Of a stretch of 64,000 bases of DNA, positions 43,795 to 52,770 are shown one piece after another (within the stretch, counting starts at the first letter, position 1; each line of letters starts with the position of its first letter). The notes beneath the pieces were generated by a model. The model was not told the origin of the DNA. It worked only from the letters and a program-made list of their open reading frames with translations, and did no database searches. Where the stretch lies: positions 1,959,821 through 2,023,820 of the forward strand of contig NZ_BDUD01000001.1 in the NCBI RefSeq assembly GCF_003113895.1, given 5' to 3'. The stretch is from Nostoc commune NIES-4072. GTDB lineage: Bacteria > Cyanobacteriota > Cyanobacteriia > Cyanobacteriales > Nostocaceae. The position numbers were made by a program, and so were the translations under genes.

Positions 43795-46521
43795 ATGGCT
43801 CATAAAGTGAGGGCATCGGAACCTAAAAACATCTTTGCTGGCGGTAGAGAGCAACTGCTGCAATATACTCTTGCTTTACTGTGCGTTGCTTTAGGACTGG
43901 GGGCAACTCTGCTGCTCAAAACATACCTCACGCCAACGCCTGCGGCGCTGTTTTTTGCTGCGGTGATGGTGAGTGCCTGGTACGGTGGCTTGGGGCCGGG
44001 GTTACTTGCTACCGTTTTGTCTACTTTGGCAATCAATTACTTCTTTTTTAAGCCAGTTTATTCGCTAAACATTATAAATATCAACTTTTTAGTCCCGTTG
44101 CTTGTGTTCATGTTGACAGCAGGGTTAATCAGCTTGCTCAACGAATCACGCCGCACAGCCCAACGGAAAGCTGAGATCAACCTGAAGTCACTACGCGAAA
44201 GCGAGGCAAGATTTGGTCGCTTAACAGAGTCCAATATTATTGGGGTAATTGTGGCTGATCTGAACGGCTTAATCATTGAAGCCAATGATGCCTTTCTACA
44301 AATGCTTAATTATACACGCGAGGATTTGCGCTCTCGTAGAATTCGCTGGGGCGAGATTACTCCACCCGAATACATTGAAGTGAGTGAGCAAGCAATTAAA
44401 GAACTTAGAATTACTGGAAGTTGTAAGGCATTTGAGCAAGAATACATCCGCAAAGATGGCTCTCAAGTTCCCGTCTTAATTGGCTTTGCCAAGCAAGGAG
44501 ATAGGACAATCATTGGTTTTGTTCTTGACTTGAGCCAACGGCAAGCTGCGCTACGCGATCGCAAACAAGCAGAAGTTTCCCAAAGCATTTTGCAAATGCT
44601 CTTAGAACACGTCCCAGAGGGAATTACGATCGCTGGTGGCCCCCCTGATTTCCCGATCATTGCCAACAGCAAACTCGCGCAAGAGCTTTTGGGCAGACCT
44701 GGTGAGTCCCTCGTTGGTATGACTTCTGGCAATTACGTTCAGTCCATCGGTCTGTTTTTAGCTGATGGTGTAACGCGCCTTACCCTAGAGCAATTGCCTT
44801 TATACCGTGCTACGCGCGACGGTGAAACAATCCGCGATGAGGAATGCATCATTGAACGTCCTGATGGAACTCGGATTACAGCGATCGCTAATGTAGTACC
44901 GATTCGGAATTCCCAAAGTCAGATTATTGGTGCAATCGATTGCTGGCGTGACATCACCAACCGCAAGCAAATGGAGGAGACACTGCGGCAACGAGAAACG
45001 GAACTGCGCTTAATTACAGATACGCTGCCAGTTTTGATTTCCTTTGTAGATTCAGAACAACGTTACCGCTTCAACAACCGAGCATATCAAGAATGGTTTG
45101 GGCATTCGACAGCAGAAGTTTATGGAAAGTATCTTTGGGAAGTTTTGGGTGAACCCGCATATCAAGTAGTTCGTCCTTATGTGGAACAAGTACTCGCAGG
45201 AGAGCAGGTCACTTTTGAAAGTCAAGTTCCTTATCAAGATGGCGGCACACGTTATATAAATGCTATTTATGTTCCCCAGTTTAATCAACAGGGAACCGTT
45301 GAAGGGTATGCGGCGTTAATCACTGACATTAGCGAACAACATGTTGCGCTACACGATCGCAATCTGGCACAAGAAACGCTACGTGATAGCGAGGAGCGAT
45401 ACCGAATTTTAACAGAAGTGTCGCCCCAGGCTATTTGGATGGGTGATAGTCACAATGGTATTACTTATTGCAATCAATACTGGTTTGATTACAGTGGATT
45501 GACAATGGAGCAGACGGCTGGGTATGGCTGGATTGATATCATTCACCCCAATGACCGCGATCGCGTCTTTAAAACTTCGATGCAGGCTGTTGCCAACGGT
45601 ACAAACTACGAAGCAGAAATTCGCTTCCGTCGAGTTTCTGATGGTAGCTATCGTTGGCATCTTGTCCGGGGTTTGCCATTTCGAGATGCAGGCGGACAGA
45701 TTATCAAGTGGGTAGGCATCGCCAGCGACATTCACGATCGCAAAGTTGCCGAAGCCGCCCTGCAACAACTCAACGAAATGCTAGAGCAACGGATTCAAGA
45801 GCGCACAGCCCAACTCGAAGCCGCCAATAAAGAACTCGAATCTTTTTCTTATTCAGTATCTCACGACTTGCGATCGCCGCTTCGCCACATCGCCGGATTT
45901 ATAGAATTGCTTCAGAAGCGGCATAGTTCAACAAATATATTAGATGAAACAAGTCAGCGTTATTTAAGAATAATTGCAGAAACTAGCAAACAGGCAGGAA
46001 TACTCATAGATGAGTTGCTCACATTTTCTCGCATGGGGCGCACCGAAATGCGCTACATCAATATTAATATGGAGCAACTAGTGGAAGAAATAAAACGTGA
46101 TTTGCAAATTCAAACCTCAAGACGCACAATCAATTGGCACATAGAATCACTGCCAGAAGTGCAAGCTGACCCTTCCATGCTGCGGCTCGTGCTTCGCAAC
46201 CTCATAGACAATGCCGTAAAATATTCCCAGACTCGAAACCCAGCAGAAATCACTGTTGGCAGTATTGACAATGAAAACGAAGTTGTCTTTTTTGTACAAG
46301 ATAACGGCGTAGGCTTTAATATGCAATATGTTCACAAGCTATTCGGAGTATTTCAACGCCTGCATAGCGACCCAAAATTTGAAGGCACTGGTGTTGGATT
46401 GGCAAACGTGCAACGCATTATTCATCGGCATAATGGTCGAGTCTGGGCAGAGGCTATAGTTGACAATGGAGCCACCTTCTATTTTTCACTACCTAAGTTG
46501 CCAAAGAAGGAGGGCGAATGA
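43795..46521 (+). CDS. Sensor histidine kinase: DUF4118 membrane domain, four PAS domains, HisKA-HATPase
   Basis: 908 residues. Membrane domain with four hydrophobic helices (about 25-120; TLALLCVALGLGATLLLK, PTPAALFFAAVMVSAWYGG), as in DUF4118. Four PAS/PAC units follow: about 137-255, 268-390, 400-520 and 535-660, each ending in a PAC segment such as WVGIASDIHDRK. Kinase core: SYSVSHDLRSPLRHI with H690, LVLRNLIDNAVKYS, DNGVGFN and GTGVGL. The stop overlaps the next gene's ATG (ATGA). The core resembles phytochrome-like kinases that pair with Rcp1-type regulators, but there is no GAF/PHY chromophore domain. Confidence 0.92.
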   Translation: MAHKVRASEPKNIFAGGREQLLQYTLALLCVALGLGATLLLKTYLTPTPAALFFAAVMVSAWYGGLGPGLLATVLSTLAINYFFFKPVYSLNIININFLVPLLVFMLTAGLISLLNESRRTAQRKAEINLKSLRESEARFGRLTESNIIGVIVADLNGLIIEANDAFLQMLNYTREDLRSRRIRWGEITPPEYIEVSEQAIKELRITGSCKAFEQEYIRKDGSQVPVLIGFAKQGDRTIIGFVLDLSQRQAALRDRKQAEVSQSILQMLLEHVPEGITIAGGPPDFPIIANSKLAQELLGRPGESLVGMTSGNYVQSIGLFLADGVTRLTLEQLPLYRATRDGETIRDEECIIERPDGTRITAIANVVPIRNSQSQIIGAIDCWRDITNRKQMEETLRQRETELRLITDTLPVLISFVDSEQRYRFNNRAYQEWFGHSTAEVYGKYLWEVLGEPAYQVVRPYVEQVLAGEQVTFESQVPYQDGGTRYINAIYVPQFNQQGTVEGYAALITDISEQHVALHDRNLAQETLRDSEERYRILTEVSPQAIWMGDSHNGITYCNQYWFDYSGLTMEQTAGYGWIDIIHPNDRDRVFKTSMQAVANGTNYEAEIRFRRVSDGSYRWHLVRGLPFRDAGGQIIKWVGIASDIHDRKVAEAALQQLNEMLEQRIQERTAQLEAANKELESFSYSVSHDLRSPLRHIAGFIELLQKRHSSTNILDETSQRYLRIIAETSKQAGILIDELLTFSRMGRTEMRYININMEQLVEEIKRDLQIQTSRRTINWHIESLPEVQADPSMLRLVLRNLIDNAVKYSQTRNPAEITVGSIDNENEVVFFVQDNGVGFNMQYVHKLFGVFQRLHSDPKFEGTGVGLANVQRIIHRHNGRVWAEAIVDNGATFYFSLPKLPKKEGE

Positions 46522-46994
46522 AAGAACTTAAGCGAATTCTGCTAATTGAAGACAGTGCCAACGATGCAGAATTAATATTGGCCGCTTTATCAGAAAATCA
46601 TCTCGCCAACGAAGTAGTGGTACTGCGTGATGGAGAGGAAGCACTAGATTATCTCTACCGTCGGGGGCTGTTTAGGTTGCGGATGGAAGGGCATCCGGTT
46701 GTGGTGCTGCTCGATTTAAAACTACCTAAAATCGATGGATTAGAAGTGCTGACAGAATTAAAATCAGACCCAATAATGCGAGTGATTCCAGTGGTAGTGC
46801 TAACTTCTTCCCGTGAGGAGCCAGACTTAGTTCGATGCTATGAGTTAGGCGTTAATGCTTATGTGGTCAAACCTCTTGATTACCATGAGTTTGCCGATGC
46901 TATCAAAGGTGTGGGACTGTTTTGGGCAGTCATTAATCAGCCCCCTGTTGGCGCTCTACCTTCAGCACCTAATCGTCAACAGGAGAAGAACTAA
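46518..46994 (+). CDS. CheY-like response regulator (Rcp1 type)
   Basis: 158 residues, a lone receiver domain. Phosphorylation site D66 in LLDLKLPKIDG; VLTSSREEPDL and VVKPLDYHEF complete the active site. The loop DYLYRRGLFR before the aspartate is the extended region typical of Rcp1-type regulators. ATGA overlap with the kinase upstream and a one-base overlap (TAATG) with the hybrid kinase downstream: one translational unit. No output domain, so it acts by protein contact or phosphotransfer. Confidence 0.93.
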   Translation: MKELKRILLIEDSANDAELILAALSENHLANEVVVLRDGEEALDYLYRRGLFRLRMEGHPVVVLLDLKLPKIDGLEVLTELKSDPIMRVIPVVVLTSSREEPDLVRCYELGVNAYVVKPLDYHEFADAIKGVGLFWAVINQPPVGALPSAPNRQQEKN

Positions 46995-48958
46995 TGAATC
47001 TACTCCGTTTCTTGCTTTTAGAAGACAGTTTGTTAGATGCAGAGCTTACCGAAGCGAAGTTAACCGAAGGCGGAATTAATTGTGAATTAATACGAGTTGA
47101 AACTGGTGCTGATTTCTTGGCTGCTTTGGAAGCAGAGACTTTCGATTTAATTCTCGCCGATTATGCCCTGCCATCTTTTGATGGAATTTCGGCTTTAGAA
47201 ATTGCCCAAAATCAATGTCCAGAGATTCCTTTTATCTTTGTTTCTGCCGCGCTGGGTGAAGAATTAGCGATCGAGGCTTTGAAGAATGGTGCAACCGATT
47301 ATGTATTAAAGCAACGATTAGGGCGGTTAGTTCCCTCAGTGCAACGGGCATTGCGGGAAGCTAAGGAGCGCCGGGAGCGCCAGCAAGCGGAGGAGTCGTT
47401 ACAGAAGAGTGAAGCCAAGTATCGCCGAATTGTTGATACCTCCTATGAGGGAATTTGGATGATTGACTCTCAATCACGAACAGAGTTTGTAAATCAACGG
47501 CTCTGTGAGATGTTGGGCTATCCGCCAGAAGAAATGCTTGGTCGTTCTATGTTTTATTTTATCGATCGGGTTGATGGAGTAGCAGCCGAAGAGAAACTGG
47601 AGTGGCACAAGCAAGAAGGGAGTGATCTTAAAGAAGCTCGATTGCGTTGCAAAGATGGTTCGTATATTTGGACACTGATTTCTGCTAGAGCGATTTTGAA
47701 TGAACAAAATGAGTTCTTAGGTGCGATCGCTATGTTAACTGATATCACTGATCGCAAGCGCACCGAATCAGAACGCGATCGCCTTTTGCAACTTGAGCAA
47801 ACAGCAAGGGCCGAAGCAGAGGCTGCGAACCGAATCAAAGATGAGTTTCTAGCAGTACTTTCCCATGAATTGCGATCGCCACTGAATCCGATTATCGGCT
47901 GGACAAAACTGTTGCAGAGCCGTAAATTTGATGAGATATCACTTAAAAAAGCCCTTCAAACTATTGAGCGCAATGCCAAGTTACAAGCTGAACTAATTGA
48001 AGATTTGCTGGATGTTTCTCGCATCCTCCAAGGCAAACTCAACCTCAACATGATGCCAGTCAATCTGGCATCCACTATTGAAGCCGCAATGGAAACAGTG
48101 CGTTTAGCAGCAGAAGCAAAAACCATTCAGATTGAGACGGTGCTTGATCCGCAGGGGAAAGTTTTGGGTGATTCAGCCCGTTTACAGCAAGTCTTTTGGA
48201 ACCTGTTATCGAATGCCGTCAAGTTTACAGCGACTGGTGGAAAAGTAAATGTGCTATTGGAGTGCATCGATGCTCAAGTGCAGATTACTGTCAGCGATAC
48301 AGGCAAAGGTATTGATCCTGATTTTCTACCTCATGTGTTTGACTATTTCCGTCAAGGTGACGGTACAACAACTAGAAAGTTTGGTGGGCTAGGGTTAGGT
48401 TTAGCGATCGCTCGTCACTTGGTGGAAATGCACGGTGGAACGATTTGGGTCGAAAGTCTTGGCGAGGACAAAGGAGCTATCTTCACAGTTAAGTTACCAC
48501 GGCTCAAGGAATCTGCAACAATCAAGGATGACATGAATAGTGATTCCTCAACTGCCGTTTTTGCCGCTTCTCCCCTCATGGGTTTACAAGTCTTGATTGT
48601 AGATGACAATGCTGATACCCGCGACTTTTTCAGCTTTGTGCTGGAACAGTTTGGAGCGATCGTCACCACAGCAGCATCAGGAGATGAAGCATTACAAGCG
48701 CTAACACAATCAAAGCCAGATATCTTACTTAGCGATATTGGAATGCCAGAGATGAACGGCTATATGCTGATCAAACAGGTGCGGACTCTAGAAGCAAAAA
48801 TAGGTGAAAAACAGATTCCAGCGATCGCTCTGACTGCTTATGCAGGCGAAATCAATCAGCAGCAAGCACTAAAAGCAGGCTTTCAACAGTACATCGTTAA
48901 ACCTGTAGCACCAGAGGAATTGCTCACGGCGATTTCTAATCTAGTCCAATCTACTTAG
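46994..48958 (+). CDS. Hybrid histidine kinase: REC-PAS-HisKA-HATPase-REC
   Basis: 654 residues, soluble. Receiver 1 with D56 in ILADYALPSFDG; PAS at about 138-250; HisKA with H291 in VLSHELRSPLNPI; HATPase with LLSNAVKFTA and GLGLGLAIA; receiver 2 with D581 in LLSDIGMPEMNG. As third gene of the operon it may relay phosphoryl groups from the membrane kinase and CheY protein. The stop codon TAG straddles the junction with an IS element: its G is the first base of the IS and is the same base as in the uninterrupted sequence. Confidence 0.93.
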   Translation: MNLLRFLLLEDSLLDAELTEAKLTEGGINCELIRVETGADFLAALEAETFDLILADYALPSFDGISALEIAQNQCPEIPFIFVSAALGEELAIEALKNGATDYVLKQRLGRLVPSVQRALREAKERRERQQAEESLQKSEAKYRRIVDTSYEGIWMIDSQSRTEFVNQRLCEMLGYPPEEMLGRSMFYFIDRVDGVAAEEKLEWHKQEGSDLKEARLRCKDGSYIWTLISARAILNEQNEFLGAIAMLTDITDRKRTESERDRLLQLEQTARAEAEAANRIKDEFLAVLSHELRSPLNPIIGWTKLLQSRKFDEISLKKALQTIERNAKLQAELIEDLLDVSRILQGKLNLNMMPVNLASTIEAAMETVRLAAEAKTIQIETVLDPQGKVLGDSARLQQVFWNLLSNAVKFTATGGKVNVLLECIDAQVQITVSDTGKGIDPDFLPHVFDYFRQGDGTTTRKFGGLGLGLAIARHLVEMHGGTIWVESLGEDKGAIFTVKLPRLKESATIKDDMNSDSSTAVFAASPLMGLQVLIVDDNADTRDFFSFVLEQFGAIVTTAASGDEALQALTQSKPDILLSDIGMPEMNGYMLIKQVRTLEAKIGEKQIPAIALTAYAGEINQQQALKAGFQQYIVKPVAPEELLTAISNLVQST

Positions 48959-50684
48959 GGGTTGCTGAAAAAGTATGAAAAAGCAATCTTAAGGGTTGAC
49001 TAGTTATTCAAGCAAAATCAAAGATAAGCTTTTCTTGTTTATAACTAATAAAATCATAATTTTCAGTTATACGGAACTGCAAAAAAGGTGCAGTTTTCAA
49101 AAATAGACATAAAAAAGCATAAAACACCCGCGACAGGTGAGTAGAAAGATTCATCACTAGAAAAGTAATAGCAATTGCAGTTTCAGAAGTGTGGGAAAGT
49201 TTCGCCATCACTCGATTGAGGCTAAACCTTCTTTTAGCTTGCCCAAATTTTCCTTCAATACAATTACGAATTCTCTCAGATTCTAAATCTTGTTTCTTTT
49301 TTTCTTTACTAACATTGGCTGGTGGTCTTCCCAAAGGAGGACCACTCATGATAATACCTCTTCCTTTGCACCAAGCTCTATTCTCTCTTGTGCGATAAAT
49401 TTTATCTACATGAACCGATTCTGGATAATAGCCAGTATAGTTTTTATATGCTTCTACTTGTGATTTTAAGTCTCCTGATTCATTAAAATTATCCCAACTA
49501 ATATGGTCTAAAAATACATACCCATCAAAATAACTAGCTGATAATTTTGCCCCAAATTCCACGGCTTTCCCAGCTTTTCCACGGACAATTGGGCGGATAT
49601 GTGGTTGGCTTAAACTAACGATTCGGTCATCAATACTCTGTTTTTTATTTTCATACAACCATAGTTGTTGACGATAAACTTCTACAACTACAAGCAACAT
49701 TTTATATTGTTTAGTACTTAGTTTTTCTAGAGTTGCTCCCGATCTGATTAGCTGGTCAATATGAGATAAGTTTCTTTTGATATATTGAAGCTGCTTTTTA
49801 ATCGCTTTTTTCCTATCTTTTTGGGATACACGACGTTTTTTAGCGACTTCTAAGTAGTTTTTTCTCGCTATTTCCCGATAAGTCCTTGGTTTTTTCTCTA
49901 ATGTACCTTTTATCTGTTCATAAAGAAGGTCTATTATTCGTTCTGTCTGTTTTCTTGCTTGATTTAATAGCTCGAAATCTGTTGGATAGCTGATGTCTGC
50001 TGGCGCACAAGTCGCATCTAATATTAATTTTCCCCGATTTTTCGGCGTGTTATCTTCTTTTTCTAATTCTTCTATTTTTTTTTGAGTTGATTCAGTTGAT
50101 TCAGTTGATTCAGTTGCTAAAGTCGAAGATGTTGTCTCTAGCATCCTTTTAACAGTTTCTTGATTTACTTTGTTTACTAAGTCTGCACTAATTCTTTCAC
50201 GAAAATGGACTAGCATAGATGGATCAAATGGAGCTTCATTAATATAAGATGATATTCCTATGAAGTACTGTAGATAAGGGTTTTCTTTAATTTGTTCTAC
50301 TGTTTCTCTGTCGCTTATTCCTAGTTTTTCTTTGATTATTAATGCGCCTAATGCCACCCGAAATGATTTTGCTGGCGCTCCCATCTCTGCCGAAAAAAAT
50401 GAAGAATATTCCTCTTCAAATTCCGCCCACGGTATTAAATCAGCCATAATTACCCAACGATTATCTTCTGATAATTTTCCTTCAAACGGAAGTTCAAAGT
50501 TTTCTGGTGGGATTGTAGTTTGCTCCTGCTTTCGGTACATGGTTACTAATGACACACTTTAGTCCTGCTAGTCACGGTGATGCAAGGATTTTGGGTTATT
50601 TTACCCTCAACTCTTGCACCTGAATATCTTTCTTTGGTCTGATAATCTAGAGACTGTAACCTTTTCTTTTTTTTCAGCAACCCC
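48958..50684 (-). mobile_element. IS1182-like insertion sequence, 1727 bp
   Basis: Ends GGGGTTGCTGAAAAA (48958) and TTTTTCAGCAACCCC (ending 50684) are inverted repeats. The direct repeat TACTTA flanks both sides (48952-48957 and 50685-50690), marking target duplication. One transposase gene on the minus strand. Confidence 0.85.
49008..50540 (-). CDS. IS1182-family transposase
   Basis: 510 residues from the ATG at 50540. N-terminal DUF772-type region (RVALGALIIKEKLGISDRE, YLQYFIGI, FDPSMLVHFRERI), first acidic residue in LILDATCAPADISYP, then a long Lys/Arg helical insert with TESTESTEST-like low complexity near 155, a second acidic block VFLDHISWDNF/HVDKIYRTRENR and RNCIEGKFGQAKRRF with the glutamate. 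Ends in a hydrophobic, Phe-rich tail. The ORF is unbroken and the IS ends are present, so it may be active. Confidence 0.88.
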   Translation of the reverse strand: MYRKQEQTTIPPENFELPFEGKLSEDNRWVIMADLIPWAEFEEEYSSFFSAEMGAPAKSFRVALGALIIKEKLGISDRETVEQIKENPYLQYFIGISSYINEAPFDPSMLVHFRERISADLVNKVNQETVKRMLETTSSTLATESTESTESTQKKIEELEKEDNTPKNRGKLILDATCAPADISYPTDFELLNQARKQTERIIDLLYEQIKGTLEKKPRTYREIARKNYLEVAKKRRVSQKDRKKAIKKQLQYIKRNLSHIDQLIRSGATLEKLSTKQYKMLLVVVEVYRQQLWLYENKKQSIDDRIVSLSQPHIRPIVRGKAGKAVEFGAKLSASYFDGYVFLDHISWDNFNESGDLKSQVEAYKNYTGYYPESVHVDKIYRTRENRAWCKGRGIIMSGPPLGRPPANVSKEKKKQDLESERIRNCIEGKFGQAKRRFSLNRVMAKLSHTSETAIAITFLVMNLSTHLSRVFYAFLCLFLKTAPFLQFRITENYDFISYKQEKLIFDFA

Positions 50685-50691
50685 TACTTAG

Positions 50692-50999
50692 GTGTTTGCG
50701 CTCAACCTGAGTAATTAGATGAACCTCATTAATGTTAAATTTTTTAAAATATTGTTCATAGGTAATACAAACGTTTCAATTGCGTGGAATAGCTTCGCTT
50801 CAGGCACAACCATCTTATGTCTCTACCACTATCCAGCGCACTTCAGAGGATGTTTGAAAAATAACTTATCGAAGATTTCATAGATAATTTCTATGAAGTA
50901 GATTTAAGGCTCTGTCAAGTAGTTACGTGTTTGTACTCTATCATAACCTTGAATATCGTCTTAAAATCAACCTAAATTTACTTCCGTAAGGAGTCAGAT
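50692..50999. other. Intergenic, nothing recognised
   Basis: About 300 bases between the IS and the next pentapeptide gene; only a strong ribosome binding site (AAGGAG at 50988-50993) serving the ATG at 51000. Confidence 0.5.
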
Positions 51000-52241
51000 A
51001 TGAAGACTTATGACATGTCTCTCATAAAGACAAATGGACTCACGACTTTTTTGGTATTTCTCTCAATTATATTTATTTTCACATTAACTCTAATTTTTTC
51101 ATTCTTTGAAAACATTGCAGGATTTTCAAATCAAGAAAAAATAGAATATATTAATCAAGCATTAATCATTATTGCCATAATCATTGGAGGATTAGCATTA
51201 ATTATTAATGCTTACTATACTTCCAGGCTCTCTTTTAGTGACAATCAGAGTGTGTTAAACAAATTCCTTTCTGGCACACTAGCTTGGGATAACAACACTG
51301 TAACTGACACTAATAACACCCAAGAAACTTTAGAAGAAATTGTTCCAGAACGTTTTTCTAAAGCGATTGAACAGTTGGGAAATGAGAAGATTGAAACGCG
51401 GTTTGCCGCAATTTATGCTTTAGAGCGAATTGCCAGAGATTCTCACAAAGACCATTGGACAATTATGGAAATTCTCGCTGCATTTATCCGCGAGAATGCC
51501 CCAATAAATCAGAAATATGAGGATGAGTTACAGCACTCATCAAAACTTCCTACAGATATTCAAACAGCGTTGACTGTCATTGGACGGCGCGATTCACATA
51601 AAGATCCGGTAAATCAGAAACTAGATTTACGCAATACAGACCTCAGTAATGCAGACTTAACCGAAGCAAACCTCTCTAGGGCAATTCTCGTTGGAGCCAA
51701 CTTGCAATGGGTCAATTTTACCCGAGCAAATCTTTCAGAGACAGACTTATCAATAACCTATCTTTGTGGATCAATTTTCTATGAAGCCAACCTGCAAAAA
51801 GCAATGCTCCCAGAAGCCAATCTCCAAGGCGTAGTCCTCAGAAAAGCGAACCTCTCAAAGGCAACCCTTTACGACGCCAACTTGGAAGGGGCAATCCTTT
51901 GTGATGCCAAATTAGAAGGAGCAATACTTTGTGGTGCAAATTTAGAAGGAGCAATCCTTTGTGATGCCAACTTGGAAGGAGTAAACCTTGAGGATAGCAA
52001 CCTTCAAGATGCAAATCTAATTGGTAGTAACTTGCAAAATGCAAAGCTTGCTGGAGCTAACTTAGAAGCTGTGTTACTCAGTACAGCTAACCTGCAAGAT
52101 GCTAACTTCCAAGAAGCTAACCTCTCTAGAGCAAACTTGAGCGGATGTGAAAACCTTGAATTACAACAGATTGAACAGGCACTTGGCGATCGCACCACAA
52201 TCTTACCAGAAAACTTTAAAATACCCAGAAGCTGGAAGTAA
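51000..52241 (+). CDS. Membrane-anchored pentapeptide-repeat protein
   Basis: 413 residues, a paralogue of the protein at 39611: two membrane helices (about 14-40 and 52-72), ERFSKAIEQLGNEKIETRF, HWTIMEILAAFIREN, DIQTALTVIGRRD, then about 34 pentapeptides, several of them near-identical (LCDANLEGAI, LCGANLEGAI), and the tail NLELQQIEQALGDRTTILP. Start ATG has AAGGAG seven bases ahead. The repeated decapeptides suggest recent internal expansion. Ends in a good terminator. Confidence 0.92.
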   Translation: MKTYDMSLIKTNGLTTFLVFLSIIFIFTLTLIFSFFENIAGFSNQEKIEYINQALIIIAIIIGGLALIINAYYTSRLSFSDNQSVLNKFLSGTLAWDNNTVTDTNNTQETLEEIVPERFSKAIEQLGNEKIETRFAAIYALERIARDSHKDHWTIMEILAAFIRENAPINQKYEDELQHSSKLPTDIQTALTVIGRRDSHKDPVNQKLDLRNTDLSNADLTEANLSRAILVGANLQWVNFTRANLSETDLSITYLCGSIFYEANLQKAMLPEANLQGVVLRKANLSKATLYDANLEGAILCDAKLEGAILCGANLEGAILCDANLEGVNLEDSNLQDANLIGSNLQNAKLAGANLEAVLLSTANLQDANFQEANLSRANLSGCENLELQQIEQALGDRTTILPENFKIPRSWK

Positions 52242-52280
52242 CAAAAAGCTAAAGTTTCAGTCAATTAAGCCTTTTGTTAT

Positions 52281-52303
52281 AACCCGCTTGCGCGGGTTTT
52301 TTT
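52281..52303 (+). terminator. Rho-independent terminator
   Basis: AACCCGC and GCGGGTT with a TTGC loop, followed by seven T. The clearest terminator in the window. Confidence 0.85.
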
Positions 52304-52770
52304 GTATAGGCGCGGTTTCTACCAACCCTTTGAACTGTGGGAATCATAAGTTATTGGTAGCAAACGGATTGTCAAATTTAAAAGACAATTCGGAAAAATA
52401 GCTTTCAGTAGTCAAATATATCACTCAAATTTATATAAATCTCAAATTTAAAGATATTATTTATAAATTAGAATTAATTTGTTTGTATTTTCTGACAAAA
52501 ATATTATTTGGACTGAATTTATCTCTAATTGTTGGCGCTGTTACAACCCGCGACTTTGAAAACATTTACTATACCTGAGTACTTTAAAAAAACAAAAGTA
52601 TTTCATTAAAAACATAAGTCTATTAATACTGAAGAGTGATTTGTTGTTATCCCAGCTAAATCGCATTAGCTTGGTAAAATATCAACAATTACCATTTTTA
52701 ATGAATTCAGAATCGAAAGATTAACAATAACTATTTAGTTTTTTCTGCGCCACTAGTTAAGAGGTAATCT
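52304..52770. other. Intergenic upstream of the devBCA-like operon
   Basis: About 470 AT-rich bases. No gene. I looked for an NtcA-type GTA-N8-TAC site with a correctly spaced -10 box and did not find a convincing one. Confidence 0.4.
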
